DNA from: Antedon bifida
Lineage: Eukaryota; Echinodermata; Crinoidea; Comatulida; Antedonidae
Length of the DNA: 64,000 nt
Assembly (NCBI GenBank): GCA_963402885.1
Contig: OY727093.1
Coordinates: 1,612,001-1,676,000, forward strand
Reading direction: 5' to 3'
Shown: piece after piece, positions 44,266 to 58,200 of the stretch
Layout: each line of letters opens with the position of its first letter
Numbering within the stretch: position 1 is the stretch's first letter
The notes under the pieces: generated by a model
The model's input: only the letters and a program-made list of their open reading frames with translations
The model's database searches: none
Told to the model about the DNA's origin: nothing
Position numbers and translations under genes: made by a program

Positions 44266-47200
44266 TTAAGGTTTGAAATCTGATGCATGATCAACAACAC
44301 ATTTATTTTGCCTGTACATTTGTAGTAATTCCTTCCACTTGGGGTGAGTTTCTAGTAGGTACTGGTTACCTTTGGGGGAAAAAAGGTTATTAAACCATCA
44401 GTGCACTTTTTTGACAAAAATAAATTATTAGTATGGTCCCTCTTAATATTTATTGGCTTGATTGTAGTCATGCCTTCTGATAAAAGAATTACTTTTGTAA
44501 ATGAAAATGGAGCCCAAAACTGCTTAGTCCTTGTCACTATTTCTTTATTATAAAAACCACAGCAAAATAGGAGGGCTAACTTCTCTCATAGTACTTACCT
44601 ATAAGAATGAGTCCTTTCTTGGCTCTGGTCAGTGCTACATTCATTTGGTTTTCATCAGTTATAAAACCTAAATTCATCTTCATCCATCGAATACTTGGTC
44701 TCTTTTCAATCTCAACTCTTGGTAATGAACGTACAGTTGACATGATTACATAATCACATTCACTTCCTAGTGGATGGAAAATGAATTTGTTTAATGCCAA
44801 AAAAAAAGATTCATAGTATCATGTTGCGATCTGTTGTTTGTTTTTCTATTTATTTGCATGGAGAGAAACTAATCACATTATGTGAAGAAATAAATAAATC
44901 TTTAGTATTTTGTATCATCAGTTTTTGATTTCCATAGTTGAAAAGTACAGATGAAATTTCTCTGGTCAGAGAAGTAAATATGTCTGTTACTTTTGTCTGA
45001 TCATGTCTAACAAGTTCATGTACATATATCAGAAATTAATTGACCTTGGCTGAGTACCACAGTTGAGACTTGAACCTCTTCTATTCCATGCACTTTCAGA
45101 TCATCTCTGATTCGTTGACATTGCAAGCGATACTGCGATAGTATCAAAATATCTTTAGGTTTCACTCCCTTTTCCAGCAGTTTACAAGCAATTCTCACCT
45201 AAATAAACAAAATTAAAATTGATAACATTTATATATTAAAAGTACACCATGTATCGTAACAGTAACAGCTGTACAAAGATTTAGGCCTTTCACAAAGCCC
45301 ATATGTAACAATGCAACTTTCATAAACACCACACCCATCAACCCCCTCCTCCTGTATACATCTAAGTAGATTACTAACCACATGATACACCTCCTGTGGG
45401 TTGCTTTTGCTTTGTTCACTTCCTTCTGAGCTATTAACAGTCAGTGTCTCCTCTTTTCCATACACGTGGCAGAATACAATTGGACAACTTGAACCAGCTG
45501 GCCAAAATTTCCTTTGCCAGTTTTTAATTTTGCGATTTTTAACAGAATCGTCTGTCACCAATTTCTTATCATAGAAAACAGTTGATGGAAACTCACAGAT
45601 CTTTTGGTGCTAAATAAGAAATTGAAAAATTAAATGTAAACAAACACTATATAAAACAGAATGGTTGTAAATAGAAGCTCTTGCAATATATTGTGCCTCA
45701 CTAGTAATAAAACTACTTTTACTTATCAGTTTTTAAGAGTCATTTATTTATATGTTGAATTGTTTATGTAAATAGAAATTAAAATATTAGACTAACCATT
45801 CTGTACTGTATAGTTAACATCATTGTCTTTGCCTCATAACGCTCTAGTAGAGATATACCCATACCTAAATCCTCTGCATGCTTCTCTTTAATGATTGGTC
45901 TGTAAATGAATAAAATATTGTTTAATCAAGACTAATAGTCCCATCAACTTTGGCAAAAATTGTTTATGTATACAGGCCGTACTCGATTTGCATTAACAAT
46001 GGAATTTATGAAAGTCAAATTGTGTTCAAATTTAGAGGGTAAGATAATACGCAGTCATAGACAAAGCAATTAGGGGATGTTCAGACTCGCAGCGCAGGGC
46101 ATACAGTAATCCGTGGCGTTAAAAGTCAAGGTGTTCAGACACAATGATCAACATTCCAATGCATTACATTTAAAACACTCATCATTAGGTCTAAGCAGAC
46201 AGAACAAGCATACATTCATGACAAACGCATTGCAGTTTACATTGTAAGTGGTTTTTTGTTTTTTTTATTTATATAAATATTACCTTCAAAATATGTACGG
46301 TGCTTACATAACACCACCCTAACACTGTGAGTCTGGACATAAAGTTCCAAATAATTTTATGAAGTGGATTTCCATTTTCAGATTGACATGTTTTGTCATA
46401 CATACTTTCATTCTTACCTCAACTGTTTATGATCTCCAATAAGAACCACTTGGTAAGGTGAACACATAACAAGAGGGATAAGAGACTCAGGTTCACTACA
46501 CATCCCTGCTTCATCTATGATACACTGTATAATACTGCAGTATTCTGGGATGAATTTTGAACCAGCTGAATTGCAAGTTGCTAAGATGATTTTATATTTC
46601 TTAAGTTCTTCTTTCTGTAATTATTAAGAAGATTGTTATGTTAAAGGTAATATTTGTTTATTTTCCTAATCAGGATATGCCATTAAAAAAATGTTCAATC
46701 ATTAAAGTTTATTTTATTTACCAAAGACAATGTGTGGCACAGTGAACGTTAAACTTTTGATAGCAAGATCAGGAATTTTAGTTCAATGTTGCATCGCTTA
46801 TGTCCTTAGCAAGACAGTTTACTTACATTTGCCTCTTTCCACCTTGGTGTACAAATGGGTACCTGGTTAGGTCAAAACACTGTACTATGCTGATTACTAG
46901 CTACATCCAAAATGGACGGGGTAATAATGTTTACAGCGCATTGAGAGCCTGCTTATATGCACTATATAAGAATGAACTTGAATTGTTAAAGGCTTCAGTT
47001 CAATCTAAATTTACCTTTGCTGAACTTATCAGTTGATGATATGACCACCTTTTTTCTTTAGGAATGACTTCACCTGGTTTTAGTCCTTGGAAATCAAGAT
47101 CAACTTTCCTTATTTCAGCACTCTTTGAATTTTCATTGGTCCTGATCAAATGGTGTAATGCAATGTTGACATGGTCAGGTATGGTATCGGCTTTTTTTCC

Positions 47201-49248
47201 AATGTTTTTCTCCCATGGCAATGGAAAATCTTTCTTTTCAATAGTTTCACTGTAAACCCGAACAATAGATAATCCTGGAAACTCCTTTAAATATCCTAAT
47301 AATAACAAACATTTACTCTGGTGAATTGTAAGCAATAAGATTCATAACACACTCCATGAATGCACTGAATTTATATATATGACCAACAGCGTTCTAAGGA
47401 CAAGGCAATAAGAAGAAAACTGCTTGCCTCAAACAGGCCACAAATAAAACTATATACATTAGTGGTTTGTCTCTCTATGTCTCTTTGTCAAAGTATTATA
47501 TTATCAAATTATTAATTACATCATCATTTAAAAAAGATTACCTGCAACAACATCAACAGACTTGTTAGATGGGCCACAGTAGAGCACCTGTGGCTGCCCT
47601 TTACCAGTAGGTGGTAGTTGTGTGTTCATCTCTGAAAAGTAGTATGCTAGTTGTGCGCCTGTCACAGATTTTCCAGTTCCTTAAATAAAAATAAAGTCTT
47701 TAAGCTCTTTTGAACACGCAAAAAGGTGACTTGATTTAAAATGATTTCTGGTACAAAATTTTATGTTAATGTTGATAGGGTCAATGTGTGTAACAATGCA
47801 ATGACATCCTACTTACCTGGCGGTCCCTGTATAACTGTAAATGGTTTTGCCAAAGCTGTCTTTATTGCCTTCTCTTGGACATCATTTGGTGGGGGCAAAT
47901 CTACATGTTTTATCTTGCCAACTGTTATTGTTTTTGCAATTTCAACAAGTCTATTATAAATTGAACCTAAAAAAATAAATGTGTCTTGTTGAAGATTAAC
48001 TCAATTATTTTAAATTAAGAAATAGAACCTTTGGATAATATACACCACCTTTAAATAATCAAATTCAAAGAAAAACTAGAATACTCACTATCTTCTTGTC
48101 CTCCCACTTTAAACTTTTTAAGAAGAACAATATCTCTGTTTAATGAAGACTTATTTTCACTTAGGCCTTTCACAGCTCTTCCAAGACGACTTTAAATAAA
48201 TTAAACAATTTAAATATTGTAATTAATTGGTGTACATGACTGAAAATGATTGACAAAGGAACATTTTTCATCAAAACAGGTAAAATGCATACACTAATAA
48301 CAGACCAGGAAGACCAGCTATTACATGGATGAGAACAGTGGCGAAAGATCTGGAGACAATGGGCCTCAACTGGGAGGATGCCAAGACACAAGCGCCAAAC
48401 CGAGTGAGATGGAGATCAGATGTTGCTGCCCAATGTTCTTTAGAAAACAGGAGGAATTAATTCTAAGTAAGTAAGTAATAACAGTTTTCTGAATTCTAGT
48501 CTTTTTAAGGTATGAACTATTTAATTCTGTAAAAAAAATTATAATTTCAAAACACATGTGACCTCCCAAGAACACAACAAAAAAGCTGCCTCCATACTGA
48601 TGCTGCTAATAATAATAATAACAACAACAATAACGGTTATAATGTGTGAATTTCCAAATAAATGATCGAAAATTAATTTTAAATGAATCAAAAGTGGGAT
48701 GAATGTTTGTTCCAAAGAGGTGATGTAACAAAGAAAAATATGCGTCCACCTTAATGTGGAAACAAGGAACAAATAGCAATGATTTGTCAGAAGAGCAAAG
48801 GCGACGAGATGGAACATATCAAGGAATATATAAGATGGACGGGAAAAAAAATTAACAATTATACTATATAACTCTAAAAGCATCATTAAGATAAAACATT
48901 GTTTAATGAAGGTCAATTATGATGATGAGTGATATGATGACGGCGAAGCAGTAATTTATTGTTCAAACTAACTTGTCTGATTCTCCTTGTGGGATGAGCT
49001 CAACAATACAAAGTGGTTTCTTCTTTAGCTTTGTGGAGATGACACTATGTGGCAGTGTGGGGCTCTTTCCAATGCCAGACTGGTTTAATCTTATTCCAAT
49101 TTCCCTCTGTACTTCTGTAAATTTGACATTTCTTATATAGCAATGGCCAACCCAAGTAGACTTAACTTCAGAGCGATTCTGACTTAGATTTTTTAGTGGT
49201 ATGTCAAGACCAGAGTAGCGAACACATAAATAATCAGATGGATTAAAT
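44266..49248 (-). CDS. Gene C SF1 helicase 2 and C-terminus
   Basis: Eleven exons with the same sizes as gene B except 47015-47295, which is 12 nt shorter. Motifs: VIQGPPG/TGKSVTGAQ across an intron, IIDEAGMCSEPESLIPL, VVLIGDHKQL, SQGSECDYVIMSTVRS, MNVALTRAKKGLILIG. The end is DHASDFKP then TAA at 44266-44268. The first exon of this block uses Asn where B has Lys at the 48189 junction. Introns hold a LINE 3' fragment (48.3 kb) and a MITE-like element (46.1 kb) absent from B. Confidence 0.93.
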
Positions 49249-52200
49249 CTGAAATTGAATTTTATGAAATATATTAACTTCACATAATTGTATCTCTTCA
49301 GGCATGTCAAGACATTTAAGTTTCTGCAAATACAATATACAGTATATGCTAAAAACATAGTTTTACTTATTGTTTAATTATTATAACTTTTAGAATTGTA
49401 AAAAAATATAAATACCTTATACTTCGTTCCTCACAGAAATCAGTCGGTAGGTAAAACACACCGTTGTAAATCTGTTTATCTGAATCAAAAGTCCAATCGA
49501 TTGAGACATTTCTGATGATGAGACTGTCATCTTCAGATACAGCGTTTGATGCAGATGCCATTGATAACACTGCCAACCAACGTTCCTGATATGTAGGTAT
49601 GTCCTTCGCACCTCTGGGTTTCTGACTTGCTAACTGAGAGAAACATGTAACAGGATCAGAACGATGTTCTAAACATATGTCCAGTTCTGGTGTCAAGTTG
49701 AAGAGTTGGATTTTAGGTTCAAGAATTCCTCGTTCAAATCCTGCAGTAAGTTTAACTTCAACCATATGCCCTAGAGTGTATTCTCTTTCAAAATCTACAA
49801 AATGCTGTCTGTTGCCGTGTCTGTCTAAGATTTCAGATGTGACTTCTTTCTTTAACAGTTTGCCATTCATACTTCTAGCTCTTCTGTTAGTTTCAATTTC
49901 TTTGGCAGCAAAGTGCATTGCAGCACGAATTTGATGGATATCGTCATCTTCAATTCCAGAAAGAAGTTCTTGCCAATGAGTACTGTTAAAAATAACAACA
50001 AAACGATTTGCATCCAACTCTCCTGCAGTGCTGTCCATCTTTGGTAGAACCTCAGTAGGTTTTGCTTTTGCATCATATATTCTTTGCTTCCATGATAAAT
50101 TAATAATATCATTATCAACCCCTGGTCTTTTTGATGGCTTTAACTTACTTAAGCCCACAGCATTGCCAGTAATTTGCATAAACCCGGGAAAGACAAAGCT
50201 AATATTTTTATCTGATGCTTTCTCCACAGTAGGTAAATGTGAAATTGATACCTCTTTCAACTGTAAAGCCAACATGAACAACTTTGTCTTTTTTTTGAAA
50301 GCCTTAGCATTTGATGATTTAATGGTTGAGTTATAGCAGATTGAGCCAATTTCTTCTTCAGTGTAAGGTATGTCTTGTTGGTTGATAGCTGCATCTATAA
50401 GGCGGTGCACAACGATGTCAATATAACGTCTTATGGGAGATGTAAAGTGAGTGTAGAAGTCAATCTCGAGAGAATGATGTGCCAGATCTCGACCATCGGA
50501 AATACTTTGACCAGAACATTTGTAATCCGACTTCTCTTGTATCATGTAGTAGTGCGCCATCATTACAGCGAGCTTTGGATGTTTATTATCAGTACAAACA
50601 ATCTGGATAATCTTCATCATTTCAGCAAGACTGGCATCGGAACCTTGCTTGATATTAATTACAGTTTCAATCAACTTGTTCCATTCCTGTGTCTGCATTG
50701 TGATTGTGTTACTTTGTTCACCACATTTACAAACATTATCACAATTGCACTGTGAAGAACCAACAAACTTTCCTAACATCGCTTTACTGTTTCTAATATC
50801 AGGTAAGTGTTTGGCTTGAAATTCCTGGAGCTTTTCAGGATCTGGTGAGAGTTGCCTCCTGAGTGGCACACATTGAGGAAATCTTTCCATCAGATACTCT
50901 GCGACAGCTTTGTTTGCAAGAATCATGAATTCTTCAATCAGTGAATGTGCAAGAGGACAAGATACCTCTTCTTCATTTTCATCCTCATTGTATGAAAATC
51001 TACCTTCTTTAAGGCGAGCTGCACGAGTCTTCTGAGCCAATTCATTCAGTGAATGAATCGCACTTACAATGGATGGTTTTACATCATTGTTTCCATTATG
51101 AATGATGTCTTCTACCTCTTTGTACGTGAATTTACGTCTGGATCGAATCACGCATTTCACTATTTTTGTGCCAGAATGTAGACCGTCGTTTCTTATGTCC
51201 ATAAATACAGAAATTGTTAACCTATCCTTTTCTGGAAGTAAACTGCACAAGTCATTACTAAGTTGTGATGGCAGCATGTTGATTGGAGCTGAAAGTTTTG
51301 GATAATAAGTAGTGGCTCTCTTCTTTGCCTCTTCATCAAGCAATGTTTTGTTTTCTACAAAATAGCTTACATCAGCAATATGAACTCCAACTTCATAATG
51401 ACTGTCAGAAAGTCTACGTATGCTAAGTGCATCATCAATATCTTGACAATCTTTTGGGTCGATAGTGAATGTTTCAGCTTTTCTGAAATCGGTCCTCTGT
51501 TTTATTTCATCTTCTGGAATTGTCCAATTTTCAGAAAACTTCTTGTCAAGTTCTTCACGAACTTTCTTCTTCCAGGTATCTTCAACACCATGTATAAGCT
51601 TTAGAATTCTAATCCCTTCTGCTTTGTTAGTGGCTGGATGCAGCTCTTCTGTAACAAATCCCACTGGATACATCATATTTCTTTTCCATTTCCAATATTG
51701 TACCACAAACAGTTTATGTAGACGGTCCTTGTTTTTTACCACAACCTTGCGTTCTAAATAGAATGGCTTATTACTGTTTACCTGATTACTTAAGGTGTAT
51801 ATTTCTACAGTAACATTCTCACTCGGTGATTTGTTTTTATCCTTTGTCAGTATGCACAGTTTTGGGAAGTCTTTGTTTACAGGTACCATAAGGCTGTTAC
51901 TATGCTGATCTAGCATGCAAACTAGTTTACGTAAGTATGGATTAGAGGCTCTTTTCAAGACATGGACAACTCTACCATAAATTTTTGTGTTTGTGTTTTC
52001 GTTTTCTGGCTTACCCAATGCTTTGATGTCAACTTCTTCAAGAATTTCTTCATTTTCTTGTATTTCTGTGATAACTTCATCATTGTTCAGAGCACGCCCT
52101 CTGTTATGCTTACTAGTGATTAAAATATTCGTTGGAATATCTTCTTCTAAAGTGGTAGCGTATGTCTTTCCTCGAACATCAAGATGAAATGTGCATCTCT

Positions 52201-55200
52201 TGTATTTTTCTGGTTCTGATTCTAGCAGTGGTTCATATTTCTTGTCTTGATCTAATTTTTCGCTACTTATGTCAGTCTCTTCTGGATCATACTCTTTAAA
52301 GAAATCAGCACTTTGAAGATTTGAATGGTCTTTTCCGGAACCAAATATCTCTTTAAAAATTTCATCTTCTTGAAGATTTGTAGATTTTGTTGTCTCAATA
52401 TTGACAGGATCTAATATGTCCTCATTGTACACTTTATCCAATTTCTGAACTGATAATTCATCATTGGATTCTTTCAAATCTGATGAAGGCTCATTTTCAT
52501 TTGCAGGAGATATGTTGTCAGTTTCCATTGATTCCTTAACTTGTCTCCTGAGCTCTTTTAGAATGGAATCATTGATTTTTGTCTCATCAATCTCTTCTTC
52601 ATCTTCTGACTGCCATTGTTCTTTTTCGAAAATATTCATTTCCTCCTGCAAAAAAGTAAAATCACCACTAACAAAGGTTTCTGATTCATCTCCACCGATT
52701 TTGGATAGACATGGAAAATCTTCACTGATCTGTCTCTCAATTTCTGCTGGCCTCTTTATTGTAACATCAGATTCTTTTTTTCTGAAAGACGGTTTGAAAG
52801 GAGCAGCAAGGGGATTAAGTTCAATATTTGTAGCATTTATTTCTCCACAAATTTGATGTACGGTTAAATCACTTGGGTACAAACTTTTGTGTTTCTCGCA
52901 TTTCTGGAGGAACTTCTCCCAAACTTTTGAGCAAGAACCAATAGAACACATTGCTATAGGATCCCCAACAACCACCATGACAGATTTGGCTCGTGTGAAT
53001 GCGGTGTTTAACAGCTTTTCATCAGAAAGAAATCCATAGTAAAATTCTGCACTTTCATCCGGATTGTTGTATTTAGCAGCAACATGCGTCTTGGCCAGCG
53101 TTGATCTTGTTCTTACAACACTGATGAACAATGCTCGAAATTCTTGACCTTTAGAAAAATGATATTTAATTTGTAATAATTTCAATAAAATAAAATTATC
53201 AAATATTGAAATTAGAATAGAATCACAGGTATTTCTTTCATTGACAATTGTCGAACACAATTTTCCTACAAGTGTATGAACTGTCCAGTATTTATTTCTT
53301 TAAATTGAAATACACTCTCAATGTACTGAGTCGCTATCCAATCGAATTTGAACAATACCATGAAAGCCCCAGTGGTATAATGGTTAGGAAATCTGCATAT
53401 CAAGCAGAAGGTTCCGGGTTCGAGTCTCGGTTGAGGCGACTTTTTATCATTCTCACAGATTTCCTCATCTTATCGTTTCAAATTAATTAATACATTTTCA
53501 GTATGTCACCGGCCGGTTTTATTCTGTGCCTGTGATGTTTATATATTAAAAAGTATCTCTTCAGAATACCATGAAACCCCCAGTGGTCTAATGGTTAGGA
53601 AAACTGCATATCAAACAGAAGGTTACAGGTTTGAATCTTGGTTGGGGTGGCTTTTTCTCATTCTCACAGATTACTTATTGTTTCAAATTAATTAATACAT
53701 TTTCAGTATATCACTATGCCTGTTGTGTTTATATATATATTTACAATTCATATGAAGGTAAAAGATAAGCAGTTCTACATTATTATAAGTCAAGATTTGA
53801 AAGTTACAGGAGTCATTGTGAAGTGCAGCTAATAGAAACAGAATATAATGTGATTTCAAAAGATACCTTGTACATTTCTCATGCTCTCGACTGTTACATC
53901 ATCCAACTTGCGTCTTCTGAGTTCATTTCGAATTTCACGCACCTGAAATTATTAGTTTAATTCTAATGTTAAAGATTACAGTCATACATTTTTGTTGTAC
54001 TGCCGAATGTGATGCAAAAACAATTATGATGTACCTGAGAATTGTATGGTGTTACAACACCAATATCTATTTTCTTTCCCCATTCTGGCAGCCAGTTGCG
54101 ATAGAGACTCTCAACTCTGAATCCAAGTTCTGCTGCTTCATCCCTATTGCAGTACGATGTTCCCACAAGAAGATCTTTTCCCCTGACTGCATAAAATGAT
54201 AGTGGATACATTGTTGGATGTTTTGGATGATCCTTCATTGAAATTAGTTTTGTATGGTAAAATACAGTAGATACAAATGATAAAATCTCTTCACAGGTTC
54301 GGTAGTTGTAATGCAGTAATATCGTGTTTTGGTCGCCTGTTTTTTCATAATGATCATGTAAGCGCTTAAGAATAGATTGATCAAATCCACCGATGCGTGC
54401 CTCCTCAGAATAAACCTATATAAATAACAATGTATGATACATTCTGTGAAATCTGTGATAGCTTTCACAGAATTGCTATCTTAATCAAGATCTTGATAAA
54501 TTCAATAAGTGATGTGGCAGGAACTCTTAATTGTATCTTAATCCAAATAATCAAGCGCTACAAATTTTCTTTAGCAAAATTCCGAAATAAAATTTGTATT
54601 AGCACCAAGCAGCTGGAAATTTGACACCAATGCTAAAATTGTAGGGGTTACTTTACAGAGCAATGCTGCCATGTATGTTTTTTATATGCAATTCTTGAAT
54701 AAGCATACCGAGATAGATATATATGTTAAGAAACAAACTTTTAGCCAGTATAATATTTTGTGATGTCACATGGACTCACTGTGTGCATGAAAAGCATAGT
54801 AGGACTTTAGGTCTTAGTCTTCAATTTTAGGGCTCTAATAGGTTCACATAGTTTACCTCCGCCAAGGAGTTATATGTAGTCCATCGCGTGTGTTTGTTTT
54901 GTTTTCAGGATTACTCAAAAAGTAATTACGAGATCTTTACCAAAATAAATATAGATATGTGATCAAGGACCACTCCATTAAATCTTGGAGGCAATCTGGG
55001 CCACAGTCCCAATTCTGGACCACTTTTTAGTATAATTTTCAGCCCTGCTAGTGTTAAAAGAATGTTCAAAAGCCGGCGAGCAGTCTTAAATAACAATTAA
55101 GTAAACTGAAATTGCATTTTCTCGAGAACTACTTCATTTTTGTACAAGAGGCAAGAGTTATAATTTGTGATTTGTACTGGTAATTTAAAAACATAATTTG

Positions 55201-58200
55201 ATTTAATTTACAGGTTTTTTGATATGAGTAGTTTTAAAAAGCCTATTTCTTTTCAAATTCACCCGTTTGTTTTTGCCGTTGCTGTTGTATTGTTGTCAAC
55301 TGATACTATTGTTAGTTGAAAGGCTTGTTATATAACCATTACACCAAATTCGCATACAAATGCTTGTAGTGAAATTAGCCTAAATCACACACAGCATTAA
55401 GACACACACAAATATATATATATATATATATTTTCCCGGAGAAATCTTATGTAGTAGAATTTTACAGTAGGCGAAGGTATGCACCCTCGGAGTGGCTTTC
55501 TAGTTTCATGATTAAATTGATTACCTTTGGGCTCATTTGAATATGATCACCAGCAATTGCTATGCACGTCTTCTTCTCTGCCATTGCTAACGGCATGATA
55601 GCTTGCGTCTCTAATGCCTGACCTGCCTCATCAATTAGTATGTGTGTGAAATAACCTTTTAAGTTCAGTTGTACTAATCTTAATGCCATATTAAGGGTAC
55701 AGATGACCACTCGAGAGCTTGTCACATGATCTCTAGTAGGTAGATTGATTGTGTTTGTGGTTTTATCAATCAGACAGTATTTTTTAACATCTGGATGTAT
55801 GGTCTTAATGCGTCGTTCAGATGTATACACACGAAGCAATGTTGGTTTGGGACTCTGTTGGTAGGTTTTTAGATATTGATCTAAATGTTCTGTAATATAC
55901 AGATCTGCTCCACTATAGTAATAAAATGAAAGAAACATTAAAAAAAACATCTAAGTTTCTAAATCTGTCTGTACCATATTGATTCTATCCTAATAACGGC
56001 AAGATGCTCCTTTACTCTCATTGCCTCATCCTTCAGATGGAATCTAAAACCATTGGTCCTGTGTAGACAGTGTATATTAAAGCAACGCTCCATAAACTAT
56101 ATGTGCCGCGCTAAAGTTTCCGAATCATCAGCGCAATTTTGACCTTCCAAAAACAAAATTGCAATGCAATAATGGGTCTTAGGTGTTTTATTACTTTCAT
56201 TTTTAATGTGCAGCTGGGTAGTTAGGCCGAGTTAAGCAAACAGTACTAACTTAGTGACGACGTACTTGTTTGTATTGATTTTGCTTTGCACATGTAACAT
56301 ATGCTGCTCGCATAAAAACAAATCATGCAAATTGATTTACAAACCTATTGGACATGGTGCAAATCAAAACCTTGGTATCACGTTTCAGAAGGATCTTCTT
56401 TACAGACTCTGCCATGGTTCGTGTTTTTCCTGTACCAAACGGACCATATATCACCAATGGTGGCCCACTGACTGTCGTAGTTCCTGCCCTATGCATATAT
56501 TCTATTGCTTGTTCTTGTTTCTCATTTGAGCTCTCTGTAGTAAGAGTGGGAATAGCCAGTGTATATCCTTGTACTGGTAATACAGATTCCATGTTTTCCA
56601 AGCTATCAATTGCATAGTGCATCTCACAGAAAAGTAAGCGATCAACCTGAAACTGAACTTCAATAAATATTTTAGTTTTTGCTTTCAGTTTTAGCTTTTC
56701 TACAAATGTTGCATTCAGATTTACATAGATATAATCTTGTGTACGGCCATCAACACCTTCATTTGAAACGATTTTAAGTTCATAAGCTTCATTTGATTCT
56801 GAATCAAATTTGCACAATACACTTTGTACAGACTCCATGATAATCTGGCTTGATTCAGTGTCACAGTTTATAGTGTCCGTTAGTTCTATTTTACCAAAGA
56901 GTTCACCATTTTGAGCAATGAACAGGTCGGTACCAGCATAGGATTCAACTGTAATAGTGCTTTCAATTTCCATCTCTGTTGTTGTGTTGAACCTAAATGA
57001 GGGAAATGTGTTTGCATTCTTTAAATGTTTATTCGTCAAATTAAACATTTTTATTTCATAATAAATATAGAGTTATCCTTTTACTTCTTTTTTCATTCCT
57101 AATGTAATGTAATGTAAGTCTTTATAGAAATAAATACCTGTTGATCTTTCTCATTCTATCTCTTTCCTCCAAATTCACCATCTTGTGCATCCTATGTTTG
57201 TAATTCTCCTGAGTTAGCTCGCCTACATTTAATCCATCAATATTTAGATTCGCACTTGGTGGCTTGTATTTCCTGAAGAGGTCTTCTTTAAGAGGACTGA
57301 GTTCAGTTGGTCGAATTATCTTAGTATTACTTGTGTCCCAATTAATGGTAGACTGATTTTGACTCAACTGCTTCATGTATTCAGGACGATCTTCTTTTGC
57401 ACCGACATGAACATTAAGTTTTCGACCCATTACTGGTTTGTTCCCAAAATCAAAGATAACCCATTGATGGAAACTTCCCAGCATGTTGCTGACGAAATGT
57501 ACATCTACGGTATATGTATATCCAGTCTTGATCATATTTCCAGGACAGACCTGAGGTTTATCTTCATGTTTTGGATGTGAACAGAAAAAGTGCAAGCGAT
57601 GTTCATCATATAGTAAGCCAACACGTTTTAGCCTTTCTACCTATATTGGTAAAAAGATTATCCTTAAAAAGTCAACATTTTTATAACAATCTTTCAGACC
57701 AAAAAAATGTATTCACTTCATTTCATAACATTTATTCTATGTACAATGTTTGTGATAAGATTATTATAAATAAGATCAGTGAAACCGAAAAGCGAAAAAC
57801 TTGTGAAGGACTGCATAAAATAAAAAATAAGGTACAATTTTATCAAAAAACAATAAAAACCAAAGTAAATAAATGAAACAGATTGAAATGAATTTAAATT
57901 TTATTTAATATTATTTAGGATTCAGTGATTGTATGCCAGTAACAATATCTAGAGAACTGTTGATATAAACCCCTGAGTCTTGTGGGTGAGAACACAGCTA
58001 TTTTTACCATACTTTGGATAGTAATTGTAAAACTATCACTTACTCCGTTAATACATTCCACTTGAAATGTCCAATGATTCTCGAATACTTTGTCACATTC
58101 TCTGTCAATGGCATCTATGAAACAGTTCAGTTTCTTCTTACAACTAATTCGAATTTTAGGCAATTCCTTCTCAGTTATCTAAAAATATGAATGTTCTTCA

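Larger units (their letters stand above)
53356..53750. repeat. Tandem ~211-bp duplication containing the tRNA-like sequences
   Basis: Both copies start ataccatgaaa before the tRNA-like part and share the sequence up to the ttcagtat-tcac region. The duplication therefore covers flanking DNA, not only the tRNA. Confidence 0.8.
54416..55524. other. Gene C 1.1-kb intron
   Basis: Contains a dispersed repeat (54850-55030) and a TA microsatellite (55411-55431). The homologous gene B intron is only 256 bp, so most of this is inserted DNA. Confidence 0.6.

Noticed and set aside
53248..53490. 80-codon plus-strand frame spanning the tRNA-like sequence
   Set aside because: The frame is explained by the tRNA-like sequence and its flank. 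No protein similarity.
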